A stretch of 64,000 nt of DNA from JAGNXB01 sp964471595 (GCA_964471595.1 CAYYGN010000011.1:1-64000); one strand, 5' to 3'; counted from the first letter of the stretch, positions 36,401 through 44,222 are shown. Notes: generated by a model from the letters alone, not told the origin. Translations and numbers: made by a program.

Positions 36401-37678
36401 TCCCGCATTATGGGGATGAACGAGTTTAATTCACCCGGTTGGGGATTCATCTCCGGATACCAGGCGCCCACCACCTCATGGCTGGACCAGGCTGCTGCGA
36501 GTAACTGGATCACGGACAATGTATGGTTGAACCAAAATGTGGAGCGGACCTATCAACAGCAATTGCGCGGTACCGTGACCCTGGAGCCGATCAACCAGTT
36601 CCGCGTGGATGTGGATTTCCAGCGCACCTACAACGAGTCGTACTTCGAGCTGTTCAAAATCAGGGAACCTGGCGAATCCTTTACGCACAATCCCATTCAA
36701 AACATCGGCACCTACAATATTTCCTATTTGTCCTTCAAGACACTTTTCAGGAGTGATGACGGAGCCCGGGAATTGTTTGACCAGTTCCAGCAAAACCGGG
36801 AAATCATTTCCCAGCGACTGGGAACAGGCAATCACCCGGTCGATGCAGGGTATACGACCGGATACGGCAAACGGCAAATGAGTGTGTTGATTTCGTCATT
36901 CATTGCCACCTATACGGGACAGGATCCCCAGACATCCCCTTTGTTTGACGAACTATTCAATTATGTACCCCGGCCCAACTGGAAATTGAGCTATGACGGA
37001 CTGGCCAAGTTGCCGGGCATGAGTGATATTTTCTCTTCGTTCCGTATCACCCATGGTTACCGGTCCACATTAACGGTCAATTCCTTCCAGTCGGATTATG
37101 CCGATTTCGATCCCGCCAATCCCGATCGCCTCAATCCGGAAAGTCTGAACTATTACTCCGAATTCATTATTCCGGACGTGGTCATTACGGAGCAGTTTGC
37201 CCCATTGATCGGTATCGACATGCGCACCAAATCCGGACTGACCCTCGGTGTCAATTACAATACCAGCAGGAACCTGCAATTATTGCTGAATGATCCCCAG
37301 TTGCCGGAGACAAAGGCAACGGATATTTCCGTCAATTTGTCCTATGTCATCAAGGGTGTCAAAATACCTTTCCTGTATTTTGGAGCCGACAAGAGGGATC
37401 GCAAAAACAAACCGGGGCAGGATCTCACCATCCAGTTGAACACCAGTTTCCGGGATGATATCCAATTGAATCATCAGATTGATACGGAAGAAGTCATCTC
37501 TATTCCCGCGCGCGGAAATCGCGCCATACGCATCAATCCCACGATCGATTATCCCCTGAATGACCGGATCCGGCTGCAGTTGAGGTATGAATACACGCAA
37601 AACAAGCCCAAGACCTTCAACGGATTCAAGACGACGACCAATGTGGGCGGGATCAATGTGATTTTTACGCTGAATTGA
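30485..37678 (+). CDS. sprA: Type IX secretion translocon SprA (Sov)
   Basis: A 2397-residue outer-membrane protein that forms the giant 36-strand channel of the type IX secretion system, needed for export of proteins with C-terminal sorting domains and for gliding. It has a signal peptide, repeated SprA N-terminal and barrel segments (ITPKGQVSLFFGVNYNKTDNP, GFDFRMGIQVDVTGKIG, LNLSTSFNNQATFNFDNRVK), many aromatic beta strands throughout, and a C-terminal EYTQNKPKTFNGFKTTTNVGG followed by VIFTLN. A lysine/glutamate-rich insertion (KKDGEGEDKKKKKREG) sits near residue 1925. The length equals that of characterised SprA. The cargo in this window includes the genes at 8129 and 54631. Confidence 0.96.
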   Translation: MRYLAVLGVWAACACMSVTSGHVAFHSPMVRDTIPSPNYGFWRNGQGQDPYMLKDPKFIEKTVEYDPSSGNYLLSERIGNEYYNSPTQLSFSEYLEKRGKELEQEYFGKLSGSSSAISSLADRQDPFARFDLKSNLLDRLFGGNKIEITPKGQVSLFFGVNYNKTDNPILPVRQRLQGGFDFRMGIQVDVTGKIGEKLNLSTSFNNQATFNFDNRVKLNYNSEEFGEDDIIQKIEAGNVSLPLRSNLIQGSQALFGLKTEMKFGYLRLTALASQQQSRRKELTIQGGAQVSDFEVKADQYDENRNFLVSHYNRLNFERALANIPQVNSLFQITRVQVWVTNDRNETENIRDIVALADLGEYDQFTNPNGAQLYGATGPRNTDILGLELPANNANDLYEMLRGNAMARRLETSVGALQSGQFQMEQARDFEKVTARLLAPTEFTLDETMAKLGFIQITTNLKPQDVLGIAYEFTYNGRHYQVGEFADDIPYNQIEPNVLFVKMLKSITQRTDVPLWDLMMKNVYNIGAYNVSQEDFRLDIYYEDPGEGIKRFLPASNLSGVPLIRVLNMDKLNVQRDPQADGIFDFIPGITIFPQNGRIMFPKLEPFGKALSDQITDPLLAAQYSFPDLYDTILVRAREVLDKNRFVIKGTYKTSVTSRISLGAFNLPRGSLRVTAGGTILRENEDYIVDYNVGQITILNEAYLKAATPIQVSFEDNTLFGFQIRTMVGLRADYEKSENFRVGATFLQLFERPPTFKVNIGDDPINNKVYGLDFAFNQEVPWLTRAVDAIPFIDTKAKSTIQVSAEGALLQPGHARAINEGQDKGGVVYVDDFEGSTANLPIHIPSTQWVIASVPQDAGTGTTERFPEAKLSNSTVSGVNRAMVNWYQIDPSVRTGGAPQDPYQSYVDRTEVFPNQQVQLGTNTELRTLDLRYYPEVRGPYNFDLPNGTDYSDGILPNGLLRSPEKRWGGIMRDLTTTDWEQANIGYVEMWMLSPFLNGNDGNPGKLVINIGNVSEDILRDGRKAFEQGLPTNRNPTSVDTTSWGRIPANRQINVALDPDPEGQRQQDLGLDGLDNSGELAVFQDILDQYRGYLQAQVMAAIEADPSNDDYIAYRDSRFGNSSNIFDRYRGFNGLEGNSAQPPTNDGFTTASRFLPDMEDINRDGTMNESEAYFEYEIPLIDDGMGGLQFNQFVVESLEGEQGRIWYRIKIPVDQFTKRVNNIADYRAMRFIRMYMTEFKQPVTLRFAEISMVRNQWRIYERIQNSVGEPEFDKPLFDVNAVNIERNSENRPFGYHLPPGIERENNAGLFPNLLQNEQALSLAFCGLGQSNGGFKGIYKLVNLDMRVYERMKMFVHLQEGFVPGLGETRDQFKDGDISIFIRFGSDFESNYYEYEIPLSVSKLETAPGYDDSDYRRYIWPAQNEIDFALSFFKDLKLKRNSQNVGLGAVYEEEIIRTVSGQDYIHKARVKGNPNIGLVRGVMVGIKNNDVNAHCGAVWINELRLTGLDNRGGYAATARMQAQLADLGRLDVAANYSSIGYGALDQKVQQRSRKADINYDIAGTLELSKFLPDKWNLSIPFYAQYSNTTSTPEFDPYDLDIPLKQKLSIIGDEAVRDSVESAAITRTQIRSYNFTNVRKGRGSADRKPMPWDIENFAFNYAWSETVKQDPIISRDALEVQNGGFNYSYGVKVKYIEPFKKVIKSSKYLGLVRDINFNLVPNNFTFNTVMDRRFGVTTYRFAGTDPALNTFYNKQWWWDRTYNLQWDFTKSLKMTFNAQNRAVVDELPEFQDSGTPTPSQAKKDEIWRNIQNLGRTKDYNHNFSLNYTVPMKSIPFMDWISLRAQYDGLYSFNTASLNVDSLGNVIRNGNTRRLNADLNFEALYSQWNYLDQIQGKKGRTAPGRPAPNVQSRKLGSQLPDGEEKKDGEGEDKKKKKREGPTRWEKILIRPLLSLRRARVDYQEQFTNTVPGYTPPSRIMGMNEFNSPGWGFISGYQAPTTSWLDQAAASNWITDNVWLNQNVERTYQQQLRGTVTLEPINQFRVDVDFQRTYNESYFELFKIREPGESFTHNPIQNIGTYNISYLSFKTLFRSDDGARELFDQFQQNREIISQRLGTGNHPVDAGYTTGYGKRQMSVLISSFIATYTGQDPQTSPLFDELFNYVPRPNWKLSYDGLAKLPGMSDIFSSFRITHGYRSTLTVNSFQSDYADFDPANPDRLNPESLNYYSEFIIPDVVITEQFAPLIGIDMRTKSGLTLGVNYNTSRNLQLLLNDPQLPETKATDISVNLSYVIKGVKIPFLYFGADKRDRKNKPGQDLTIQLNTSFRDDIQLNHQIDTEEVISIPARGNRAIRINPTIDYPLNDRIRLQLRYEYTQNKPKTFNGFKTTTNVGGINVIFTLN

Positions 37679-37685
37679 TCCTGTT

Positions 37686-39587
37686 TCAGCGGACGTATTC
37701 CCAGGCGGAACGCCAGGCGCCGGTGTCTTCACAATGCCGGAGAAATGCTTCATAGAAGGGGTCTTGTCCGATGGTGGCGCTGTCCCCGATGACGACCAAT
37801 TGACGGCGGGCGCGGGTCATGGCTACATTCATGCGCCGGTAGTCTTTCAAAAAGCCTATTTCCGAGCGGTCATTGGACCTGACGAGACTGAGGATCACGA
37901 TATCGGTCTCCTGTCCCTGAAAGCCGTCAATGGTCTGGACGGAGAGGGGCAAGTGCGCATAGGCCCCATTGACCAGCAGGACCTCCCTGAGGTGTTCCAC
38001 CTGCTCGCGGTAGGGCGAAAGGATCATGATTTCCGGGGGAGGTTGCTCATGGGTGAGCAGAGAATCCAGATGGCAGGTGATCAAAACGCCTTCATCCGGA
38101 TTACTCAGAGACCGGGAAACGGTATGGAGGCGTTCGTCGAACCCGCAACCGGCTGTATCGACAAACAGCAGGGGAGGGAAGGTGCTGTCATCCGGTTGAT
38201 TTTTCAGGAGAGCCGGTGCGGATTGGAGTTGTCCGCCGTAGAAATAATGGTTGGAGAAGGCCATGATGGCCGGTTGCATGCGGTATTGGAGATTAAGCAA
38301 TTGCACAAAGGGGAAATGGGGAAGAAGCCGCTCCATGAGGGTGCGTGATAATCCATCCCTGGCGGCATCCGCGGATTTGACCGTAGGCGGCAGCTGAAAA
38401 GGGTCACCGGCCAGGATGACCCTCTCTACGCGATCGAGGGGAATCCACAGGGCGGGCTCAAGCGCTTGTGCCGCCTCATCGACCACCAGTGTTTGGAACC
38501 GTCGTTTTTCCAACAGGGGATGGGATGCCCCGGTAAGGGTGGCAGCAATCACCTGTGCGTTGTCGAGGATCTGGTCCACCAGCCGGTCTTCCAGGTGTCT
38601 GGCCCACTCTTCCAATTCACGGGCTTCCTTATAACCGGCCTGGCGCTCCGATTTGGCCACTTGATCGAAGGAACGCCGGAAACGCCCTGCTTTTTTTCTC
38701 GCTTCAGCGGCCTGGATCCGGATTTTCCGGATTTCCCGATTTTCGGAGTGAGCGGCCACGCGGGCATCCAGGGTCAGTCGGACCACCTCTTCATCCACAC
38801 GTGAGATATGGCCCAAGCGCACTACCCGCAGGCCGGCCGCATCAAGTCTTTCAGCCAGGACATCGGTCGCCGTATTGGAGGGGGCACAGACGAGCACGCG
38901 CGTTTCTCGTTCCGTAAGCCGGGCAATGGCGGCAACCAGCGTGGTCGTTTTCCCGGTTCCGGGAGGGCCGTGGACGAGAAAGGCGTCTTTGGCCGCCTGT
39001 ATGCCCCGGACGGCAGCGATCTGGGCATCGTTGAGGGTGGGTTCCGGATCGCCGGCAACGGCATCTGCCGGCAAAGATTCCGCAGGGCGCATGCCGGCAA
39101 AGATTTCCCTGAATTTGGACAGTGTGCCCGATCGGGCTGTCAAGGCGCGTGCCAGGGCCTTTTCCATTTCCTGGTAGGTACGTAGGTCAAAATCCAGGTC
39201 CACACCCAGGGCGCCTGCCGTCAGCCAGTCGGGAAGATCCTGGACATGCAGGATGATCTGCATGCGGGTATCAGTGGCGTAATGGATCACACCATTCAGC
39301 CGGGGATTTCCCATATGGGCGGCAAGGGTATAAAAGGTGGCAGGGGCGCCGGCTTTGAGACGGGAGTTGTTGGGCGATGCCGAGGTGCGCTGCACCGTCA
39401 CCTGCACTTTGTCACCGATCGTAAAGCCGGTCTTCACGACGGTTATGGGATACCAGGAAAGACCCAGGCGGACACGGTCGGCCAGCGTCATTCCGGTCAC
39501 CTGCTCCTGCCAGGCCACATAATCCGCCTCTTTTTCCCGGGTGAGCAGATGCTGGAGGTGTTGGAGGTATTCGATGCCGGGGTCCAT
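37686..39587 (-). CDS. Superfamily 1 DNA/RNA helicase (UPF1/IGHMBP2-like)
   Basis: A 633-residue helicase with all main motifs in order: Walker A in VHGPPGTGKTTT, motif Ia in VLVCAPSNTATDVLAERL, Walker B VVDEAAQALEPAL, motif III ILAGDPFQLPPTV, motif IV in LNLQYRMQPAIMAFSN, motif V TIDGFQGQETDIVILSLVR and motif VI RMNVAMTRARRQLVVIGD. The N-terminal 180 residues form the beta-barrel accessory domain typical of Upf1-like enzymes. The ATG at 39587 was chosen; TACCTTTC (39619-39626 on the minus strand) lies 31 nt before it. It is a stand-alone gene that converges with sprA. Confidence 0.9.
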   Translation of the reverse strand: MDPGIEYLQHLQHLLTREKEADYVAWQEQVTGMTLADRVRLGLSWYPITVVKTGFTIGDKVQVTVQRTSASPNNSRLKAGAPATFYTLAAHMGNPRLNGVIHYATDTRMQIILHVQDLPDWLTAGALGVDLDFDLRTYQEMEKALARALTARSGTLSKFREIFAGMRPAESLPADAVAGDPEPTLNDAQIAAVRGIQAAKDAFLVHGPPGTGKTTTLVAAIARLTERETRVLVCAPSNTATDVLAERLDAAGLRVVRLGHISRVDEEVVRLTLDARVAAHSENREIRKIRIQAAEARKKAGRFRRSFDQVAKSERQAGYKEARELEEWARHLEDRLVDQILDNAQVIAATLTGASHPLLEKRRFQTLVVDEAAQALEPALWIPLDRVERVILAGDPFQLPPTVKSADAARDGLSRTLMERLLPHFPFVQLLNLQYRMQPAIMAFSNHYFYGGQLQSAPALLKNQPDDSTFPPLLFVDTAGCGFDERLHTVSRSLSNPDEGVLITCHLDSLLTHEQPPPEIMILSPYREQVEHLREVLLVNGAYAHLPLSVQTIDGFQGQETDIVILSLVRSNDRSEIGFLKDYRRMNVAMTRARRQLVVIGDSATIGQDPFYEAFLRHCEDTGAWRSAWEYVR

Positions 39588-39618
39588 GGGTCGGAATGGT
39601 CCGATCGGGTTTAGGGGT

Positions 39619-39626
39619 GAAAGGTA
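39619..39626 (-). promoter_or_regulatory. Possible -7 element TACCTTTC before the helicase gene
   Basis: One mismatch to TAnnTTTG, 31 nt before the helicase ATG. Confidence 0.35.
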
Positions 39627-39680
39627 AAGTCGGGACAATGCCCAACCGTCATCAACAGAATTTTCATGCAAAAGATGCTG

Positions 39681-40745
39681 TCAGGCCCGATGAGGATCCA
39701 TCGCTTCTCCCTCGGGATCCGACAACAGAGTGGCCAGGCGGCTTTTGACGTCCTTATCGCAGAAGGCCGCCTCGATGGCCATCAAATTGGTTTGCTGAAA
39801 ATCGCAGGAGGTCCAGCCGAAGGCTTCCCGGACAAGACGGTATTCCCGGGTGAGGTTGGTTTGCGAAATCCCCCTGCCGTCCGTGGAAATGCTGAGTGGA
39901 ATCCCGGCCCGGTACAATTGGTCAATGGGGTGGTCCTGCATCCGCTTTACCACCCGGGTCTGGATATTGCTGCCCGGACATATTTCGAGATGGATCCGGC
40001 GGTCGGCCAGTTCCCTCACCAAATCGGGGTCTTCGACACTGCGGACGCCATGTCCGATCCGTTGGGGTTGGAGCAGTCGCAGGGTCTCCCGCACACTTTC
40101 GGGCCCGCGTGCTTCGCCGGCGTGGGCCGTACAAGGCATGTTTTCTTCTTGGGCAAGCCGGAAGGCAGGGACATGGGGTGCCAGACCGTAGCCCGACTCG
40201 TCACCGGCGAGATCCAAACCCGCTACGCCATCCCGGCGAAAATCGAGGGCAAGTCGTGCCGTAGCCAGGCTTTCATCGGCACGAAAGGAGCGCAATGTGC
40301 AAAATATCAGACGAAGGGTGACGCCCGAAACCGACTCCTGCTCCCGGGCGCAACGGCAGACGGTATGGGCCACCTGGCGGGGGGAAAGTCCCCGGCGCGT
40401 GTGAAGGAGGGGGGCGAAGCGGATTTCGGCATAGATCACCTGGTCCCTTTGGAGGTCGGCAACGAGTGCCTGAAAGGCTGTCTCCAGGGCATGTTCCGTC
40501 TGGAGCAGGTCAATAGCCGGGTTTACGGTATCCAGAAAATGGGTCAGGTCGCGGCATAAGGGAGGAGCTACCCATCGCTCCCGGAAGGCTTCGGGTGTCA
40601 GGTCGGGGATCAACTGCTTGGCGGCCGGGTAGAGCAGAGAGGTATCGAGATGGACATGGAGTTCTACCCTGGGGTGCGCCAGGCGGGTAGAGGGATCAGC
40701 CTGGTGGGGCAACAACGCGGGAGAGCGGTGAGATTCGGGGTCCAT
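39681..40745 (-). CDS. add: Adenosine deaminase family protein
   Basis: A 354-residue metal-dependent hydrolase of the adenosine/AMP deaminase family. It shows the metal motif VELHVHLD near the N-terminus, HAGEA with a catalytic His and Glu, RIGHGVRS, CPGSN and the last metal ligand in SISTDGRGIS (Asp289). In classical adenosine deaminase the metal-ligand Asp is followed by another Asp (TDDP); here it is Gly290. The substrate may therefore be adenosine or a related purine. It starts 2 nt after the upstream TlpA-like gene ends, so they form an operon. A longer frame upstream was rejected. Confidence 0.82.
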   Translation of the reverse strand: MDPESHRSPALLPHQADPSTRLAHPRVELHVHLDTSLLYPAAKQLIPDLTPEAFRERWVAPPLCRDLTHFLDTVNPAIDLLQTEHALETAFQALVADLQRDQVIYAEIRFAPLLHTRRGLSPRQVAHTVCRCAREQESVSGVTLRLIFCTLRSFRADESLATARLALDFRRDGVAGLDLAGDESGYGLAPHVPAFRLAQEENMPCTAHAGEARGPESVRETLRLLQPQRIGHGVRSVEDPDLVRELADRRIHLEICPGSNIQTRVVKRMQDHPIDQLYRAGIPLSISTDGRGISQTNLTREYRLVREAFGWTSCDFQQTNLMAIEAAFCDKDVKSRLATLLSDPEGEAMDPHRA

Positions 40746-40747
40746 GA

Positions 40748-42202
40748 TCAGGGCAATACGGCATCGAGGATGCCCTCCAGGGCGCGCGGCGGGGCTGCTC
40801 CTGCCTGTCTGAAGCGAATCCTGCGTTCGGGATCGATCACGAGAATGTGTGGATAAGAGCGGACGTTGTACAGGGACTGAAACCGGGCGGTGCGGTCCGG
40901 GTCGTGTGCCAAATGCCATTCGGGAGGCAACTGCCATTCTGCGGATTTGGCCCAGCAGGGTGCACCCGGTCCGCTGCGGCCACAAACGGCCACGACCTGC
41001 AGATCCTGGGGGGAGCGTTTGGACCAGACTTTCAGGATTTGCGGCAATTCGCGTTGGCAGAGTTGGCAATCCGGCAACCAGAAAACCAGTATGGTCCACC
41101 TGGCAGGAAGCTGGTACAGGGAGAGCGGGTGACCTTCCGGAGTGCGAAGAGCGAGATTGGGCGCTTTTTGCCCGATGAAAAGGCGTTCGAGGCGTTCGGC
41201 GTGGAGCCGGAGGAATTCCCTGCGGTCTTCGGACATGCCAGGCAGTTGACCACTCAGGACATACTTTTTTACCAGGTGGACAAACAATTCGTCCATGCCA
41301 AAACGGTTGACGGGCTCCAGCATCTGTAACAGATAGGGTACATACATGCCAAAAACCCTCGGGTTTTGGACAGCGAGTTGATCCAGGAGCTGGTCAGCCA
41401 TGACGATGACGGAATCCGGCTGCGGGGGAGGCATCATCATGATGTAGAAGTCGAGCATGTCCAGCCACAGGGGCTGGTTGGCAATTTCAGGATCCGGGAG
41501 GTGAATGGGGTCGAGAAAGTGCCGTTTCAGCCAGGAAAGCTGGCATTCCGGGGTGTTGCATCCGGTGGGTGGGATTTGAAACAGGGCTATCCGGATCAGT
41601 TCGGCAGTGACTGTCCCGTGATTTTGGGTGATGAAGTCAGTCTGGAAAGCGTGCATCCGATGCCGGGCGAGGGTTAGGGTTTTCCAGGAGGCATCCGTAT
41701 TCAGCATTTTCCACTGGTCGGTAGCGGTGGCCAGTTGTTTGGCATGCAGGGCATATTGGTCCATATACCTGAAATAGGCGGCATTTTCCGGGCTGCCGGT
41801 GACCACGGCGCGGGCATAAAAAGCGTGAATGTCGGTTTCTATGGAAATGGACGGTTCCCGGCCGTTGATCAGGCAGGTATGAAATTCTGGTCGTGCTTCC
41901 GGTGCCCGGCGCAACACCCATCCGTAGGTTCCGGGTTCGAGGGGCTCCCTGAATACGAAAACGAATTGGCTGTCCCGGTCCGGGGTGGCAGCCATGAAGG
42001 GCTGGATGCCTCTCCCGTAGGCCACACCAAACCAGAGGGTGTCTGCGGGATATTCCCGGATCCGGATACGCAAGGTATCGGTGGTGTTGCCAGCCAATGC
42101 CGTGTCGGGCATAGCGGCAAACAGGCAGCAACCTATAAGGGACCAGAGAAGAAAATAACTGGGAAGGGCAAAGGTGAGGGGAAATTTTTCAGGCCTGAGC
42201 AT
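40748..42202 (-). CDS. TlpA-type thioredoxin-like protein (DUF5106-like plus thioredoxin domain)
   Basis: A 484-residue exported protein. The signal peptide (about LLWSLIGCCLFAAMPDTALA) is followed by a beta-rich DUF4369-like domain, a helical DUF5106-like domain (residues about 250-345) and a thioredoxin fold at about 345-484 with the redox motif CQLC in FWLPDCQLCQRELP, then AVCGRSGPGAPC and the cis-Pro segment RSYPHILVID. Such Bacteroidota proteins reduce or isomerise disulphides in the periplasm. The start follows a TATCTTTG element by 3 nt. It is co-transcribed with the adenosine deaminase gene. Confidence 0.85.
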   Translation of the reverse strand: MLRPEKFPLTFALPSYFLLWSLIGCCLFAAMPDTALAGNTTDTLRIRIREYPADTLWFGVAYGRGIQPFMAATPDRDSQFVFVFREPLEPGTYGWVLRRAPEARPEFHTCLINGREPSISIETDIHAFYARAVVTGSPENAAYFRYMDQYALHAKQLATATDQWKMLNTDASWKTLTLARHRMHAFQTDFITQNHGTVTAELIRIALFQIPPTGCNTPECQLSWLKRHFLDPIHLPDPEIANQPLWLDMLDFYIMMMPPPQPDSVIVMADQLLDQLAVQNPRVFGMYVPYLLQMLEPVNRFGMDELFVHLVKKYVLSGQLPGMSEDRREFLRLHAERLERLFIGQKAPNLALRTPEGHPLSLYQLPARWTILVFWLPDCQLCQRELPQILKVWSKRSPQDLQVVAVCGRSGPGAPCWAKSAEWQLPPEWHLAHDPDRTARFQSLYNVRSYPHILVIDPERRIRFRQAGAAPPRALEGILDAVLP

Positions 42203-42205
42203 GTC

Positions 42206-42213
42206 CAAAGATA
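42206..42213 (-). promoter_or_regulatory. -7 promoter element TATCTTTG, 3 nt before a start codon
   Basis: An exact TAnnTTTG on the minus strand, with only 3 nt (GAC) before the ATG of the TlpA-like gene. A leaderless transcript is likely. Confidence 0.55.
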
Positions 42214-42242
42214 GGTCAAAACAAAAGGGGCCGGAGCTCGGC

Positions 42243-42698
42243 TTAGCGGCGCAGCTTGTCCTCATAGACGGATATCCACGCGTCCGGGGTCAGGCGGGCG
42301 GCCAGTTCGCCGAGGAGGTCGAAGGGGATCTCTGCCGGCTTTTTGAAACGGATGCAGCCTTTTCCCATGTCCGGCTTTCGGGGGGACACATGCTGCCAGG
42401 ATTGCACAAACCAGTCCAGGAGTTCGGGCTGTGCGTACAGACCCATGTGGTAGACGGAGATATGGTTTTTCTGGGAGGCGAATCCCATAAAAGGCAAGGG
42501 TTGTCGGGGATCACAGTGGTTTCCGGCCGGGTAAAGGGAGTGGGGTACGACGTAGCTGGCCATGCCGTATTGCATGACCTCTTCGAATCCGCTGGGCAGG
42601 CGGGCCAGGATCGTCTCGCGCAGGCGGCGGAGGGGTTCCTGCCGGTCCTCCGGCGCTGCAGCCAGGTAGGCATCGACCGAATCAATCCGGGAAGACAT
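42243..42698 (-). CDS. DUF1801-family protein
   Basis: A 151-residue cytoplasmic protein of the DUF1801/YdhG-like family. Typical features are SVDAYLAAAPEDRQEPLRRLR, EEVMQYGMASYVVP, FMGFASQKNHISVYHMGL and the end CIRFKKPAEIPFDLL followed by a short helix. Its biochemical role is unknown. A TATCTTCG element sits 4 nt before the ATG. It has a free-standing transcript on the minus strand. Confidence 0.85.
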   Translation of the reverse strand: MSSRIDSVDAYLAAAPEDRQEPLRRLRETILARLPSGFEEVMQYGMASYVVPHSLYPAGNHCDPRQPLPFMGFASQKNHISVYHMGLYAQPELLDWFVQSWQHVSPRKPDMGKGCIRFKKPAEIPFDLLGELAARLTPDAWISVYEDKLRR

Positions 42699-43050
42699 GG
42701 GACGAAGATAGGCAATGCGAAAATCATCCCGGGAAACCGGATCAGCGATTTAGCCTGCCGGCGTTGAAGCCGTGTGGATGCCGTCCCATGCGCTTTGATG
42801 GACAGCATCTGCATGAATCCCCGGCTAACCTACCATATGCAGCCTTCCTGTGGAAATATGTGAAACGCCATAACCCGTAAGGCCAATCCGGGTTTCCCGC
42901 ATGACAACAGGATCATGATGATCACCAGAAGTTTATGGTAGCCTAAATTCTGATGATAACCTTAACGGGAATGCTTCACATCCGCTTGATTTCCAATAAA
43001 ATCCTTAACTTTATTCATTCGGATCTAGTGGTATATACCTTAAACCCTCT
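42699..43050. other. Intergenic boundary between core genes and the accessory lipoprotein island
   Basis: These 352 bases contain no gene that I can support. The composition shifts from GC-rich to AT-rich toward the right end. A TATCTTCG element (42703-42710, minus) serves the DUF1801 gene, and a loose TACCTTAA (43036-43043) lies just before the first lipoprotein start. Confidence 0.5.
42703..42710 (-). promoter_or_regulatory. -7 promoter element TATCTTCG, 4 nt before the DUF1801 gene
   Basis: One mismatch to TAnnTTTG on the minus strand. The ATG follows after 4 nt. Confidence 0.45.
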
Positions 43051-43568
43051 ATGGACATGATGAAACGAGTCCTCCTCCTCACCACCCTCCTCCTGGCCCT
43101 CCTGGCCGGATGCACGAAGAAAGACCCCCCTCCCCCTACCACAAGGACATCTTTCACTGCAAAGTCAATGGTGAGGAATGGACTCCTCATTGTGTTTCCG
43201 ATCCCTTATTTGGATGTAATGCAGTCGACTGTCAGTATTATTGGAAGGATACAAAAACAATTTCTTTATCTGCGGTACGGAGAGAGAATAATGATTTTGT
43301 TTATCAATCATTGAGATTATATAAATATAAATCAATTATTGGAGATAATGATATAGGGCCTACCACAAGAGAATTCACAGACTGGAACAAACCATCCGGA
43401 TGCCGCTACCACGATATGGACACAACGTTGGTTCGGCGTCTGAACATATTAGAAGTGGATACGGTAAATTTCCTGATCAAAGGGACTTTCGAATTCACAA
43501 CAATAAATGAATGCAACGATACCATGCATATCACCGACGGCTTCTTCCACGTCAATTTTCGATTTTAA
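43051..43568 (+). pseudogene. Lipoprotein array copy A, frameshifted at a poly-C tract
   Basis: The first copy of a tandem family of small lipoproteins. The first frame gives a lipoprotein signal peptide (LLLTTLLLALLAGC) and the linker TKKDPPPP, then loses homology. Homology to the other copies resumes one frame away with YHKDIFHCKVNGEEW and continues to the shared end ITDGFFHVNFRF. The break lies in C6-T-C5 at 43125-43136. Removing one base would restore a full protein of about 170 residues. This can be a real inactivating or phase-variable frameshift, or a homopolymer sequencing error. Typed here as broken. Confidence 0.65.
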
Positions 43569-43712
43569 TGTTACTCACATAAACCCTAAACAATGAAATA
43601 TCTCGCTCTTCTTCTCATTACCATGATCTCCCTGGCAACCTCGTGCCATAAAGAAGATCCCAAAACACCCGATAATTGGCACAAAGATGTGTTCCGCTGC
43701 AAGGTCAACGGC
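43567..43712 (+). repeat. Direct repeat shared with 44727-44872
   Basis: About 146 nt covering the end of one copy, the 24-nt spacer and the first 40 codons of the next are almost identical at 43567-43712 and 44727-44872 (about six to eight differences noticed by eye). Likewise the signal-peptide regions of copies A and C share a long CTC-rich segment. The alternation A/C and B/D points to duplication of a two-gene unit of about 1.16 kb. Confidence 0.75.
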
Positions 43713-44198
43713 NNNNNNNNNNNNNNNNNNNNNNNNNNNNNNNNNNNNNNNNNNNNNNNNNNNNNNNNNNNNNNNNNNNNNNNNNNNNNNNNNNNNNNNN
43801 NNNNNNNNNNNNCCGCCACCTGCCCCTCCGATGGCCTCTTCGGCTGCAACCCCATCGACTGCCAGTACTATTGGAAGGATACGAAAACAATTTCTATAAG
43901 GTCAACCAGAAGATTGACAAACAATTCAATTTATCAGGGTTTGAGAATGTATAAATATAAATCTACCTTAGGGGATAATCTATTACAATTGACAAAAGAG
44001 GAATACATTGACTGGAACAAACCCTCCGATTGTAGATTTCATGACCTGGATACAACTGCTACCCGACGACTCACAATATTGGAGGTAGATACCGTCAAAT
44101 TCCTGATAAAAGGCACTTTTGAATTTACTGCTATCAATGAATGCCAGGATACAATGCATATATCCGATGGCTTCTTCCATGTGAACTTTCGCTTTTAA
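43593..44198 (+). CDS. Lipoprotein array copy B, interrupted by the assembly gap
   Basis: The second copy. The N-terminus (MKYLALLLITMISLATSC lipobox, then HKDVFRCKVNG) is nearly identical to copy D, while the part after the gap (ATCPSDGLFGC...) matches copy C at its start and copy A in WKDTKTIS. The frame crosses the 100 N bases only by chance. By comparison with copy C, only about 10 bases are missing if the gene is continuous, and then the start-to-start distance to copy C would be about 540 nt like the others. The gap may instead hide more tandem copies. The starting and ending segments may therefore belong to different genes. Confidence 0.55.
   Translation: MKYLALLLITMISLATSCHKEDPKTPDNWHKDVFRCKVNGXXXXXXXXXXXXXXXXXXXXXXXXXXXXXXXXXXATCPSDGLFGCNPIDCQYYWKDTKTISIRSTRRLTNNSIYQGLRMYKYKSTLGDNLLQLTKEEYIDWNKPSDCRFHDLDTTATRRLTILEVDTVKFLIKGTFEFTAINECQDTMHISDGFFHVNFRF
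43713..43812. other. Assembly gap of exactly 100 N
   Basis: One hundred undetermined bases, a conventional placeholder for a gap of unknown size. It falls inside the tandem lipoprotein array, where near-identical repeats would break an assembler. Confidence 0.98.
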
Positions 44199-44222
44199 CA
44201 ACGCCACAAAAAAACTAAAACA

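Noticed and set aside
43110..43568. Separate gene starting with MHEERPPSP
   Set aside because: Comparison with copies B-D shows that this is the shifted continuation of copy A, not an independent gene.
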